Shown here in pieces: positions 9,736 through 20,660 of a stretch of DNA of 64,000 nucleotides. This DNA comes from Uranotaenia lowii. Its lineage: Eukaryota > Arthropoda > Insecta > Diptera > Culicidae. Under the pieces are notes generated by a model. That model was not told the origin of the DNA and ran no database searches. It worked only from the letters and a program-made list of their open reading frames with translations. Made by a program: the position numbers and the translations under genes. Numbering within the stretch: the first letter of the stretch is position 1; each line of letters starts with the position of its first letter. The DNA is taken from positions 139,058,433 through 139,122,432 of the forward strand of contig NC_073691.1 in the NCBI RefSeq assembly GCF_029784155.1, in the 5' to 3' direction.

Positions 9736-11455
9736 CATTGCATTTTAACATTGCATACTCAGCGGAAAATTTCCCTAAGGAATTTTATAAATTGGCACAA
9801 AAACCATCAGCTGGCTCGGCTCCACAAAAGAAACAGAAACGATGTTGATTTTTCAGTACAAAATATTCAATTTTCCCATACAAACCTAAAAGTTCAAATT
9901 TACTCATGTAAACGTTACTTAAAAATTCTTCAAAAAATCGTGGATGAGTTTTGGACCAAGACGAAGCTTTTAAGACCCCAGGGTTTGGGAAATTCAAAAA
10001 TTACCCCAAATCGACTCAGTCTATTAACACAGTTCTATTCTCTGTAGTTCTTTTGAACGGCGTATAAGCTGGACGAGGAGTTTTGAGTGTCTTTCTCATG
10101 GAAGATTGAAGTCTATGGTAAATGTCTTTGCTAAAAAAATACATATATAACTTAAGTATTGAAAACAGAATAAAGTTATTAAATAAGCTAAAATAAACTT
10201 AAACGACAGTAAAGTGAACCAAAGTAAATCATCACTAAAGTGCTCCCCTTACCAAGCACGGAATTAAAATCTGCAACGTATCAGCAACGAGTGCATGATA
10301 AATTATTCAATGAAAATATTTCACTCACAAAATAGGCTCATAATTGTCGAACGCCTGCAAATGCGTTTCGGATGCACCCGTAGGCATAATTGTTGTGTGA
10401 GATGCAATTAAATGCAGAATTTGCTCCAATTAGATCGACTTTGGTCAAGTTGCACCAAGTGTGTTTGTTATAAATTATTCTACGATTTGGTGTCGGGAAT
10501 CATGGCTGATTCCATAAATTAGATCAGTATTTTTGTGGTGCCGATATAATTGAACCATATGCAAATTACAGCCTAATTCCGCGCATTAAACATTTTTGCA
10601 GTGAGCAGTTTTAATAGATTGCCTGAATTAATTAATCGTTGCGAAAACATTTCAATGATTAGGATAGCGGGTTCAATTGAGTTAGGCTTGGTGGTACCGT
10701 ATTCTTGAGTTTTTGAATTGATTAATTGATTTTTTTTGATCTATTTTAAATTTGAATCTATGAGATATTTGTTTTAACATTAGTTATAAATTTAAAACAA
10801 AAACATTCATTATGATTTTGTTCTAATTGTTTTTTTCTCGATATCAAAAACATGTTCCCAGATATTCACCAAAGCAAATGATGAGAATTTGCAAACTCCG
10901 GGCAGCACCATGGTAAGTTTTCATTCGCGCTCTTCGATTTAGAGAATGCTTCACCAATCCGGTTGATGGTACTTGGCGAATCGTTCGACATTCACCATTC
11001 CGTCCTGTGCCGGAACATCTGGCCCGGATACTCCTAGCACTGAAGAAAGAAAATCAATTTGCAACTACATAAGAAAGAAGGGTTTGTCGCAGCCTCAGGG
11101 CCGGTCGGTCGCGAACGGAAGGAAAGGTTCACTCCATTAAAATCAATTTGATTCTCGAAGTGACTTTCCAACTTAATTAAACAGGCCAACCTTTGGCTGT
11201 TCATCGCTTCCGTTCCAGTTTAAAGGAAGGACGGCTCGGTAAAAGTGTTCAACGACCCGGAGGAGTAGAATGTTAGTTCTGATGAGTAGAACCGGAATTG
11301 AGATTTAAGGCTTGATAGTATTTAGGTCAGAAGTTTTTTTTCCCTCAAACTGTACCTGTTAATTAAATCAAGCAAATCATACAATAATTTGCTTGTTTAA
11401 ATGATAGCATTTTAAGTTTTACACATGTTTCTAAAATTTTTTGTTCGAGTATGTT
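9736..11455. other. unassigned, possibly unique sequence
   Basis: No element ends or sizeable conserved frame were recognised. Base composition from about 10230 to 11240 is more balanced than in neighbouring AT-rich repeats, which suits unique host sequence or old decayed repeats. The frames at 9751-10047 and 9785-9997 show no recognisable motif. Confidence 0.35.
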
Positions 11456-11605
11456 AGAGTGCCCCAAATTTAATATAGGAAATTTAAAATCTGTGAAATG
11501 TTGAGCTCTGCAGGTTGAAATTGACCCTAGGCCTAAGACAAGGTCCCATGCCAAATTTTGGCCAGATCGGACCACAGGAAGAGGTCGTTCAACGAGCCTA
11601 GACTT
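11456..11605 (+). repeat. single-arm relic of the 40218-40992 foldback family
   Basis: The stretch with CTGCAGGTTGAAATTGACC, AGGCCTAAGACAAGGTCC and GCCAGATCGGACCAC matches one arm of the foldback element at 40218-40992 with scattered substitutions. Only one arm is present and no target duplication is visible, so this is a decayed or solo-arm copy. Confidence 0.7.
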
Positions 11606-12058
11606 TGGTCCTTAATTAAACAAAATCTGACCATTGGAATATACAGGTCTTCATTCAAAGCTTTTTTCTTAACTAGCCGATTGATTTTTTTGAAAAATTT
11701 TCTTAAATCAAGAAAAATATTTTACCCGAAGACCACACATCCTATATATCTATATATTTTACCCGAACTTGCATTCTACACATGAGTACAGTGAGTTTAA
11801 ATAGGTGCGTGTTGAACTTGCGTCACAAGTTGTGTGCAAGTAAATACATGCTTGCACTTTGAATCCAAATTGCACCGTGAAAACTGATGATAATGCTTCA
11901 TGTTTCAAAATAAATTCCACTCGCTCATTTTCACACTTTTCGTTTTTTCTAACTTTCTATCCTTCTATAAAATTGAATAATCAAAAGATGTCTCTACTAA
12001 AAAGAACATAACTTTTCAGTGATAAGGCCGATAAATCAAGTAACAAACATTTATAACG

Positions 12059-13603
12059 GTGAATAATCTTTTCTCAAGAATTACCTCAAGCTACCGACCC
12101 ATAAGTTTTCTCTCAGCGCTGGGCAGACTGTTCGAGAAACTCATTCTCAATCGTCTGCTCCAGTTTGTTGTAGATCACAACATTTTATTGCCTGAACAGT
12201 TTGGCTTTAGACACGGCTATTCCACCACACACCAATTTGTAAGATTGATGAACACTATTCTTAGAAACAGGGCAGTATCCAAGTCCACAGCAATGGCTTT
12301 GCTGGACGTTGAGGAAGCTTTTGACAACCTATGGCACGAAGGGCTCTTGTACAAACTCTGTACATTTAACTTCCCACTACACCTTATAAAAATTATCCGT
12401 AGCTATCTCCAACATATGTAGGTCTTTCAAGGTTTCGTTGAACGGTTCTCTATCAAGAACGTTCTCTATCCCAGCAGGCTCTCTGCTTTATAGCCAATAC
12501 ACTACTGACATCCCTCCCCTTGGAGATGGCTGCAAATTCTTTAAATATGTTTGCGGATGACTTTGCAATTGCCGTCAAGGGGAGGAAGCCACGTGGAATC
12601 ACTAATAAACTTTTTTTTCATATTGAGGAGAGAGTCCACTGCGACCATTAAGTTGATCTATTGTGGTTTACCCCGTGTTATTATTTTTACTTTGCCATGC
12701 TACTTAACACCCCTGCACTATTGGTTGAAGTTGCAGTTGTTTACCGGTAGCACTACGAGCACACACATTACTAGGTAGGATCTCCAAGTGCAATCTAAGT
12801 TCCCTTGAAAAGATCCATGCACTTGCATGTGCTGCATCATTGGCGTACAATTCCAAGGTATACACGGCTAGCATTTCACTAATCTAAAACCGCCAACCTT
12901 CATCATACTATGTGTGCCAGGTTATGTCACGACCGGGATTCGATCTCATGATCGTAGGCTTAGAAGACAAGGATGCTATCCTCTAGGCCACGATCTGCTG
13001 GCTAAACTTCAACGATGCCTTGACGCCTTTATAAACTACGCAAACAATTGGAAAATAAAGATCAACTCCTCTAAAACACAAACCATACTGTTCCTGCACA
13101 GGCAATCCCCTAAATTAGTTCCGCCTCCATATTGCGTTGTGATTATGGGAGCCACAAGGGTTGAGTGGTCCGCTGAAGTAACATAATTTGGGTTGTTGAT
13201 TTACCAAAAATTATTATTTCGCTCTCATATTGAGAGAACACTGGTGAAATACTCCGTTATAACCAGATGTTTGTATCCGTTGGTCAAACGTAGATCTCAC
13301 CTCTGTAGGGATAACAAACTGGCCGTCTACAAACAAATAATTGCACCCGCGATCTTTTACGCTGCTCCGGTGTGGGGATCATGCGCACAAACTCACAGGA
13401 ACAAGTTACAAAGGACGCAGAACAGGCTTCTACGGATGATCTTAGATCGTCCCTTCAATGCCAGGATATCCAGCCTACAACAAGAGGTGGATTTTCCAAA
13501 AATTGATATCAAGATATCTGAAATTAGATCCAAATTTGTAGATAAATGCCAAACTTCCGAACATGCTTTGATAAGCAACTTGTATATAGTAGATTCATTG
13601 TAG
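12059..13603 (+). pseudogene. reverse transcriptase relic (Jockey group)
   Basis: Readable pieces are SSYRPISFLSALGRLFEK (RT motif 1), PEQFGFRHGYSTTHQ, ALLDVEEAFDNLWHEGL, FADDFAIAV near 12550, then after a 390 bp SINE KLQRCLDAFINYANNWKI and the C-terminal thumb region ending LISNLYIVDSL. Frame changes near 12421 and 12540, a deletion replacing the GVPQGS region, and the SINE mean it cannot be translated as one protein. It is related to, but clearly diverged from, the element at 59227-63910 (shared GFRHGxSTTHQ and AxALLDxExAFDxxWHxGL). Confidence 0.8.
12606..13009 (-). mobile_element. tRNA-derived SINE, antisense, with TAAACTT duplication
   Basis: The insert is 12613-13002. Its tRNA-like head, read on minus from 13002, has an excellent box A (TGGCCTAGAGGATAGC) and a box B-like GATCGAATCCC. 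The other end is a T-run (12611-12618), the antisense of a poly(A) tail. TAAACTT flanks it at 12606-12612 and 13003-13009. The reading frame of the host RT resumes after it, so it inserted into an existing RT copy. Confidence 0.8.
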
Positions 13604-13993
13604 ATAGTAGAGTAAGTTAGTCATAATTTGTTAATAGTAAATCTAAGTAGGAATTTTCAAAATTACAACAAACTAATTCCACCTAGGTGGTTCCTACAAA
13701 CAAATTCTTAAATATAGATGATTAGTCACTTGAAATAATGATAGTACTAGCAAAAATCAGAGCTTAAAAGACGAAAAATGTGTGTCATTTGAATCGAATT
13801 CAAATATGTATAGACGTTCAAACACGATAAATAAAAATAAATTTTAATGCAAACATTCTCAAGAATTATTGTTGGTTCATCTTTACGGAGTTATTTCTCA
13901 CTATTGTTGATATTTTTTACCTTTGGGTCGGGCTAGTTTTTTTCAAGCTTAACTCTGGATGAGATTGGTTTTTTAAAGTAAATTGTTATCGGA

Positions 13994-14056
13994 ACCTCAC
14001 GTTTAGATTAGAAAAATCCAAATATGTTTTCATAGTTCTTGGTAATCTTATCTAAA
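13994..14056 (+). repeat. short palindromic repeat, also at 54739-54812
   Basis: CACGTTTAGATTAGAAAAA begins this stretch of about 60 bp, which contains TTCATAGTTCTTGGTAATCT and ends in TATCTAAA. The same order occurs at 54739-54812. The outer bases TTTAGAT and ATCTAAA are inverted, suggesting a very short MITE or solo end. The mariner-like element starts immediately to its right. Confidence 0.5.
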
Positions 14057-14566
14057 TATAGACTGTTCGAGAAATTATAAGCACACCTATTGTTAACGGT
14101 CATTTTGAATCAAATATTTTTCTTCGAATCCTACTGCCTGCGTCCTTTTGTTTACACATTGCTGTACGCGATAACATCCAATAACATTTAGTTTGTGATT
14201 ACATTTCAAAATGCCTGGTCTATCTCCGGAGAAGAGAAAAAGTATCGTGCACAAGTGGTGTATGATTATAATTTATAACAAAAAATCATATAACAAACAA
14301 GTGGTGTACTGTGAGTGGATTCTCATTGAGATAATTGGCCAAAGAAGAGGATGTGAGCGTCGGGGCGGTATTAGAAAAGGGTAGGTAAACGGGTAAAGGA
14401 GTAGGTACGGTAAACATTGTATGTTTGAGGATAAACCGAGGAGTGGTCGAAAATCTGGTCCTTTAAATCCTGCTTTTGACAAAATGGTCAGGTACGCCTA
14501 CAAACAGAAACCGTCGACTTCCGTTCGGGATGTGGCGAGAAAAGACGTACCGGAAGCAGAAACACC

Positions 14567-15630
14567 CTAATTTATTTTATTTACTTAGTATTCCGCCTCA
14601 CGACATAACTTGACGAACAAAATTCCTAAAATTCACTCGGTCCATGGCAACCGTTCTCCAATTTCTCGGACACCCCACGTTCGCCAGATCACGCTCCACT
14701 GGGTCTAACCACCTCGCTCATTGCGCCCCGCTCGTCTTGTTCCTACCGGATTCGTAGCGATCACCTGTTTTGCAGGACAGCCGTCCGGCATTCTCGCAAC
14801 ATGTCCCGCCCAGCGTATCCGGCCAGCCTTCACCACCTTCTGGATACTGGGTTCGCCGTAGAGTCGCGCGAGCTCGTGGTCCATCCTTCGCCTTCACACT
14901 CCGTTCTCTTGTACGCCGCCAAAGATGGTTTTTAACACTCGTCGCTCGAAGACTCCGAGTGTACGCAGGTCCTCCTCGAGCAATATCCATATCTCGTGCC
15001 CGCAGAGAACAACCGGTATAATGAGGGTCATATATAGGTTACATTTCGTGCGAGGGCTTCTCGACCGCAGTTGCTTGTGGAGTCCATAATAGGCACGGAT
15101 AAGATAATTCGCCACCGGATCTCACGGCTGGTGACATTGTCTGCCGTCATCAGTGAGCCGAGATAGACAAAGTCTTCGACTATCTTCAGCTCGTCGCCGT
15201 CGACTGTGACCTTGTTATTGCTTGTTATTGAACAAACGGGTTCGGTCGGTCTCGGATCCGCAGGCCAGCATGTACTTCGCCTTGGACGCATTAATCATAA
15301 ACCCAATCCTTCCTGCTTCGCGTTTCAGTTTGCGGTAGATCTCTTTCACCGCCGTAGATGATCTATATCTATATCAATGTCATCGGCAAAGCAGATAAGT
15401 TGACTGGATCTGTTAAAAATCGTGCCCCGCATTTCGCACACCGCTCGTCGAATAACACCTTCTAGCGCCACGTTCAACGTCATGCAAGATCGACCATCGC
15501 CTTGTCGATGCCCCTTACGCGATTCGAATGAACTTAACAATACCGAAATCCGCACACAGCACTGGGTTTCATCTATCCTCGCCTTGATCAGTCTGATCAG
15601 CTTCCCGGAAAAGTCGTTCTCGTCCATGAA
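14567..15630 (-). mobile_element. RTE-clade retrotransposon, 5'-truncated 3' part
   Basis: On minus it reads MDENDFSGKLIRLIKARID, CFADDIDIDID (the FADD catalytic box, partly duplicated), VDGDELKIVEDFVYLGS, TLIIPVVLCGHEIWIL and EERRVL-type thumb segments including FERRVLKTIFGGVQENGV. These are signature segments of RTE elements of the BovB/JAM type. It is broken by frameshifts and stops and lies inside the mariner-like element. The 3' end is the A/T-rich AAGTAAATAAAATAAATT read on minus. Confidence 0.8.
14718..15627 (-). pseudogene. RTE reverse transcriptase C-terminal part
   Basis: Fragments in at least three frames (15627-15346, 15291-15028, 15115-14894, 14990-14718) together cover the palm from the motif before GLRQGD (here RQGDGRS) to the thumb and C-terminal DNA-interacting region. 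RQGDG and FADDID are the recognisable catalytic blocks. Several frameshifts make it non-functional. Confidence 0.75.
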
Positions 15631-16436
15631 ATATCCTAAAAGGAACCCAAATCAAGCCGCTTCTGCCACCAATCAAGAGCCCTTAAACTGTATGATTCAA
15701 TATTTGGCAAAAGTTCTGGGTGCATTATCATAGAAAATGAAACGTAAGTGAAAGTGGACTTTCAAACCCTTCCTAAGCCACAATACTTCACTGTACGCAA
15801 GGACAAGTATATTCCCGGAACGGGGAAGGCCATTTTCCCTGAAAAATTTGTCAAGAAGGTGATGGTGTGGCAGACAATTTGCGAGTGCGTTAAAATATCT
15901 AGCCCGTACGTCACATCGGAAACGATGAACACTCAGAACTACATCAAGGAAAACCGATTGATTATTTCCGATGATCAAGCAGCATTATAGAACCGTCATA
16001 TTTTGCCCCGATTTGGCATCATGTCATTACGCCAAAGACACACTATGATGCACTACGATGATGCATAAGCCAAAACGTCGGTTTTGTGCCAAAAAACACG
16101 AATCCGTCAAATTACCCCGAAGCACGGCCAATCGAGACTTTTTGGGCTTCTACGTAAGCAAAGCTACGAAAATACATAATACCAGCTGATGACATCGGAA
16201 AATTAAAAAGGACTGGCCAAAAGTGGTGAAAATGGTGGATAATGCAACTGTGCAGAAGCTTATGAGTCATGTTCGAGGAAAAGTGCGAATTCTGGCTTAT
16301 GATTATAGATTTTCATCAAAAAAGAGTACAGTGTTGAGTATGACACAAATAATGATACAGTGTCCCAAATAAAATTGTATTAAACATTTTTATTATTATT
16401 TTGATAGTGTGCTTATAATTTCTAAATCAGTCTGTA

Positions 16437-16780
16437 ATTGACTATTTTGTATCGCATCTGCTTGAAAACAAACATTTATAAGGGTGTAGCCAATAACCCA
16501 AAGATAAAAAAATACTAAAAACTAAATAAAAATTTGGATCAGAATGGGTTTTGTATTTATGATTCTAAACGACGAAAAAAAGATTTTCAACCATTTTGGC
16601 TATTTCCATTGCCTACTACTATGTGAGGCGTTAAAATCAATTAAATATTCTGGGTTTTTTTTGTGTAACATCGAATATCATTACTGCTGTACTCTGGTGT
16701 ACATGATATTTTCACAAAGTAATTCTTTTGGACTTTCTGTAGATCTCTAGAGACTTTAAAATAAAACACTTTGTTTCATC
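16437..16780. other. AT-rich gap without a recognised feature
   Basis: Only a short low-complexity frame (16544-16750) lies here and I see no motif in it. Confidence 0.4.
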
Positions 16781-16910
16781 GGGCTGATATAGCTCAGATG
16801 ACAAGTCTGTTGCTTTCTGAGCCGATGTCCATGAGTTCGAGCTGAAGAATAAACAACATCGATCACAGTTGTACTGGATAAGTCTAAACGACTATAATCG
16901 AAATAAAAAT
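16781..16910 (+). mobile_element. short, internally deleted copy of the TATAGCTCAG SINE
   Basis: GGGCTGATATAGCTCAGATG (box A) and GAGTTCGAGCTG (box B) form a tRNA-like head, followed by the family body (ACATCGATCACAGTTGTACT, GGATAAGT). It then jumps to CTAAACGACTATAATCGAAA and an A-rich end. Against the full 196 bp copy at 44688-44883 about 65 bp are missing between GGATAAGT and the 3' end. Confidence 0.75.
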
Positions 16911-17099
16911 CTTTCTGTCCTAACACAAATTTCCATGGAAAATTAAAACTCGTTGCGCTAAATCAGAATTGAATGAATCCTTTCCAAATTTTGTAGCGAT
17001 TTATTTGGCTGTTAAAACAAACTAGGAGTAAAAGTAATGGGAGCTTTAAATATTTATAAATTTTTCATAAATGCTAAGCGCAACTGTCTTTCTGTAGCG

Positions 17100-17204
17100 T
17101 CTTCAGTTTGCTCCACACAGTTTCCGGCTTATAGCTTTTGACAAGCGGCTGCTCGATTTAGCTTAGAAAAGCAATTGCTAGTGTTTTTACATACCACCTA
17201 ATGG
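17100..17204 (+). repeat. right-terminal fragment of the 61943-62980 transposon family
   Basis: GCTGCTCGATTTAGCTTAGA, AAAGCAATTGCTAGTG and the terminal TTTTTACATACCAC match the right end of the 1038 bp insertion in the Jockey element (CATACCAC terminus, AGCAATTGCT motif). No left end was found, so this is a solo end or degraded copy. Confidence 0.6.
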
Positions 17205-17412
17205 CTATTTTGTCTGGTTAAGACCGGGCCAACTCATTTTTACTAAACCTTGACTAATTTTTAATAAAACTTCAACAAGTTGCAATCCCTATAAATTTTC
17301 AAATTTATTATTATTTATTTTAAGTCCAAACCACTCCAAACTTTAATCTTCACTCAAAATCTAAATAAAACCTTGAGTTCTTTTTTACCAATTAAAGGCT
17401 TGAAATTTTAAT

Positions 17413-17871
17413 TCAACATAAAACACGTCTCCAATCCAAAATAAAATCATCTATCTTGGGCTGACTATAGTGCCTACAATTATCGAAACGGTACTTATCG
17501 ACCAGTCGATTGTTTTCAACATACCAAGGCCCTTTTCGGCAGCAATTTTTTACAGAAAATCTTTCGGTTCGAGTGTTGCAATCCTCGAAGAAATGAGTCG
17601 ATTTGTGATCGCTTAGCGATGGAGATGAAAAACCGCCAAAGATTTCTTTATTGATGTCTGACTGGCCGGTAGCTCTGAAACGCTCGAGATGGGAAATTAA
17701 CGACCTTCTGAAGTGGCCGGTAATGGCAGCTTTTAGTGCTGATGGCGCAACTGGGCCGACATGATGCTTTTTCAGAGGCGAAAATGGTGTCTTGACATTT
17801 TTTTTTGCATAAAAATACCTATGCTTTCTTATTATTAGTGTTGAAAAGAATAGAGTACTTATAAAGATCAT
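17413..17871 (-). CDS. uncharacterised open frame of 152 codons
   Basis: I do not recognise this protein. The N-terminal 25 residues are hydrophobic, and the remainder is polar and basic with three cysteines in NCCRKG and DNCRHY. Its base composition is more balanced than its flanks, and the frame lies between two MITEs, so it could be an exon or part of an undescribed transposon. No splice sites or homologous second copy were found in the window. Coding status is doubtful. Confidence 0.2.
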   Translation of the reverse strand: MIFISTLFFSTLIIRKHRYFYAKKNVKTPFSPLKKHHVGPVAPSALKAAITGHFRRSLISHLERFRATGQSDINKEIFGGFSSPSLSDHKSTHFFEDCNTRTERFSVKNCCRKGPWYVENNRLVDKYRFDNCRHYSQPKIDDFILDWRRVLC

Positions 17872-17886
17872 AAGTATGTATGTACG

Positions 17887-18750
17887 TATGTAGGGGAAAA
17901 GTTCATATAACGCCCCATGTGGCTAATACGCGCCACCCTTGTTTTAAAGAATCTGAAACATTTTAAGCCTGCAAAATATTACCAATTTGTTCTAAATGCT
18001 GTGATTGGTCATGGCAAGTATGAATTTTTCCTTAAAATGCTCCTGTGTCGTGATAATTTCACAATTTAGGTTTTTCTTCATTTCGATCTAAATTTTAAAA
18101 CATTTTGAATAAGGTGTCACCAAGCAGAGAAAAACGAATAAGACAATATTTTCTGACACATCGATAGAGGAGAATATAAACTATGATTTAATGCTAAAAA
18201 ATTATACCGAACTCGCTATGGTATGTTTTGTATGGGTATGTTCTATCACGGCCCATGCGCTCGTTATAACGCGCCAATCGTAGTAGGCTGAAAATAGCAT
18301 TAATTTTTCAAAAAGGCCAATTTTCATTGAAAATGAACAAAAAGTCTAAAACCTTATTTTGAGCCTTAATTCAGCCCAAAAAATTTACTTTTATTTTTTT
18401 TTAATTTTTGATTAGTCCATTTTGATTTTATTTTCATTCAAAGTGTCTGTAAGTATTGGTGTGTTTTCGGTCTTCGGCTGCTTTCGGGTGTGTTCGGCTG
18501 CTAGGCGCGTATTGAATACACGGCGGCGCGTATTTGCAACACAGTTTTGTTCTGTGGCTTTGAATAAGGTTTTTAAAAATCAAGTTTTTGAAGCAACTAT
18601 AGCAATTTGAGTAATAAAAAATCATAGGCATTTGTAGAAAACAATTTTCTTCAACGATTGCACTCATTTTTAACACAATTTGTACGTGGAATACATAGCA
18701 AATCAGCGATTCGCTTAGGTGGCGCATAATAGGGCATGTTCCCCTATGTA
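17887..18750. mobile_element. non-autonomous DNA transposon with GGGGAA termini
   Basis: The body 17893-18744 (852 bp) starts GGGGAAAAGTTC and ends with the inverse of GGGGAACATGCCC; both subterminal regions carry GCGCCACC. TATGTA flanks both sides (17887-17892, 18745-18750); the duplication may be only the inner TA. There is no transposase frame inside. The ends resemble those of the elements at 46841 and 55673. Confidence 0.65.
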
Positions 18751-19644
18751 TGGTTTTCCGCTCGTTGATTCCTGGTTGACTAAAAAAAATGCAAGCACTA
18801 GAGAGCTTTATTTTCTGAAACCAGACATTTATTTGACAAGATTCAATCTTAAAGTTTGGATATCGTAGCAACATGGTAAGAACAGTGAATAAATCAATGA
18901 TTCATATCAAATTTGATTCGTAAATAAAAGTAATGCTCTTTTTATGAAGCTGATGTCACCTTTTTTCTCGCTTCCAATCCAAGGAATTCGAAAGTAAACA
19001 ACAACGCAATCAGAACTGTCTCCGGAGAGAACAAAAAATTTAACGGAACACTTCGCATCTGATATTCGTTACATAGCTAAACATATTCACCTCAACCGAA
19101 GTTCGAAGCACTGCCATGCCACTGTTCCTTCTAAGCCCCGTATCAGATCCGGCTGTATTCTTGTGCTTGCGAGAAGTTTCCGCTGTCTTATGCTTCACCA
19201 GCTTTGCTCTAGGTACACATTTGTTTTTATACTGTCAGATTCGGTGGAAAAACTGTTTTCGGAAGAGAAATGTGGCGGTGAGATATTTACCACTGGCAAA
19301 CGGTGGTTCGAATTTCTGAAATTTTGAAATCAAATATGTGCTAATTCTTTCTTATAGGAGATTGAAAATGGGAAAAGTGTATGAACTGAAAAATGTAGCA
19401 ATATTAATCAGTTCTTTAAGACGTTAAATTTAACGTTCGACGAAATTTTTTTTTTTTTAAATTTTATAAACGCGTTTTTATTATTATTTATTTATTTATT
19501 TATTTTTTAATATTTTTTAAAAACCAAAAACTTCCCAATTTGAAGACATTTTGTTCAGTGATTGAAAGAAAAATTGTTGTTTCAATTTATTTCAGTTATT
19601 TTTCAATGTTGGTTTTCTAAAAGATTAAATAAGGGCGATCATTT
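18751..19644. other. unassigned sequence
   Basis: Mixed composition, ending in a T/A-rich low-complexity stretch (19440-19520). The frame at 19116-19319 has no recognised domain. Confidence 0.35.
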
Positions 19645-20240
19645 TATCTCACGAAGGAGACCTGACAGAGTGCGGTTACTAGCGAGGCATAACGTTGATC
19701 TGTACAACCCTCAAAGTACTCTGCAAAGTGATGCTGAACACGATCCAGGAGAAAATCGACTCTACACTCCGACTGCAACAAGCTGGATTCCGATCCGGAC
19801 GATCATTTGTCGACCACATCACAACGCTACAAATCACACTGGAACAAACCAACGAATTCCAGGACTCACTTCTGCTGGTGTTCGTTGATTTCGAAAAATT
19901 ATTTGACCGACCTTACCACGAAAACATCTGGACTGCTCTAAGACGACGAGGGGTCCCAGAGAAACGAGTCCATCTCATCGACGCACTGTACGAACCAATC
20001 CAGGTAGCTGTTGGAGTGAGACAAGGATCATCGCTGCTTTTTCTCATCGTAATGGATGAGATCTTGACTGGATCGATTGACTGTAGACCAAACCAAGGAT
20101 TTACGTGGAATCCTTCGACAATGGAGCAGCTAAACGACCTTGACCTGGCGGACGATATTGTTTTGCTCAGACCAAGCCCACCGGACGTTCCTATTTCGGT
20201 CGGTATTTTAGATGGTTTAATTGGTAGCCTTTTTATCTAC

Positions 20241-20554
20241 TTAGACCAAGCCCACCAATGGTTGCTAAACCTCGAATCGAGTACATTCAGCAACATATCT
20301 ATCAACCTATCATCGCACCAACAGTCGCTAACTTGATTCGAGAAATAGCATTCGAGCAGTAGGTTGCTACAGGATACGTTTATGTAGCAACCCGGTAGTA
20401 ACGCAGCCGGTCGTCGCTATCAGAAAATAAACAAACACAAATACCAACCTGGACGGCAACAATGGGTGCGAAAAACAGTAAATAGATAAAACGCAACCAA
20501 TCAAAACATCTAAAATACCGACCAAAATAGCAACGCCCGGTGGGTTTGGTCTTA
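20241..20554. mobile_element. second copy of the same MITE, nested and inverted, TTA duplication
   Basis: The element is 20244-20551 (308 bp), flanked by TTA at 20241-20243 and 20552-20554. Its left end matches the outer copy's right end reversed for over 200 bp, and its right end matches the outer copy's left end reversed. It is therefore the same family inserted in opposite orientation into the outer copy, creating interleaved inverted repeats. Confidence 0.82.
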
Positions 20555-20572
20555 CTGATTTTCGCACCCTTT

Positions 20573-20660
20573 GTAGCCATTCTTCTTCTTCTTTTTACTT
20601 GAACAGCTTCAGCCCTTCAGCTCAGCCGTTCGGGGGTAAGGGCCAGTATAGTAGCCATTC
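20573..20660 (-). mobile_element. 68 bp LINE-tail insertion with 10 bp duplication
   Basis: The insert 20583-20650 lies between two copies of GTAGCCATTC (20573-20582, 20651-20660). It starts with a T/C-rich run (antisense of an A-rich tail), followed by GC-rich sequence. It is a severely 5'-truncated retroinsertion into the outer MITE. Confidence 0.75.

Larger units (their letters stand above)
12044..13857 (+). mobile_element. 5'-truncated Jockey-like retrotransposon with target duplication
   Basis: The insert (12052-13849) is bounded by CAAACATT at 12044-12051 and again at 13850-13857, and ends with an A/T-rich tail (about 13827-13845). It starts inside the RT domain, so it is strongly 5'-truncated, and keeps a short 3' UTR after the stop at 13603. 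It was later interrupted by a SINE. Low-complexity tails make the duplication boundary slightly uncertain. Confidence 0.65.
14210..16330 (+). pseudogene. mariner/Tc1-type transposase, split and decayed
   Basis: The N-terminus MPGLSPEKRKSIVHKW at 14211 begins a helix-turn-helix region, followed by KPRSGRKSGPLNPAF and a stretch typical of the second HTH (PSTSVRDVARK). The RTE insertion follows. The catalytic part resumes with VKVDFQTLPKPQYFT near 15750, VMVWQTICE near 15860 and VGFVPKNTNPSNYPE with RPIETFW near 16130. The third acidic residue (E in RPIETFW) is present, but the first catalytic region has a stop and IIENET where MDDET would be expected. It is inactive. Confidence 0.8.
14059..16434 (+). 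mobile_element. mariner/Tc1-superfamily transposon interrupted by an RTE fragment
   Basis: Imperfect terminal inverted repeats (left GACTGTTCGAGAAATTATAA; right, reversed, GACTGATTTAGAAATTATAA) are each bordered by TA. Without the inserted RTE piece (about 14567-15630) the element is about 1.3 kb, the classical size. Both transposase halves read on plus outside the insertion. Confidence 0.85.
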
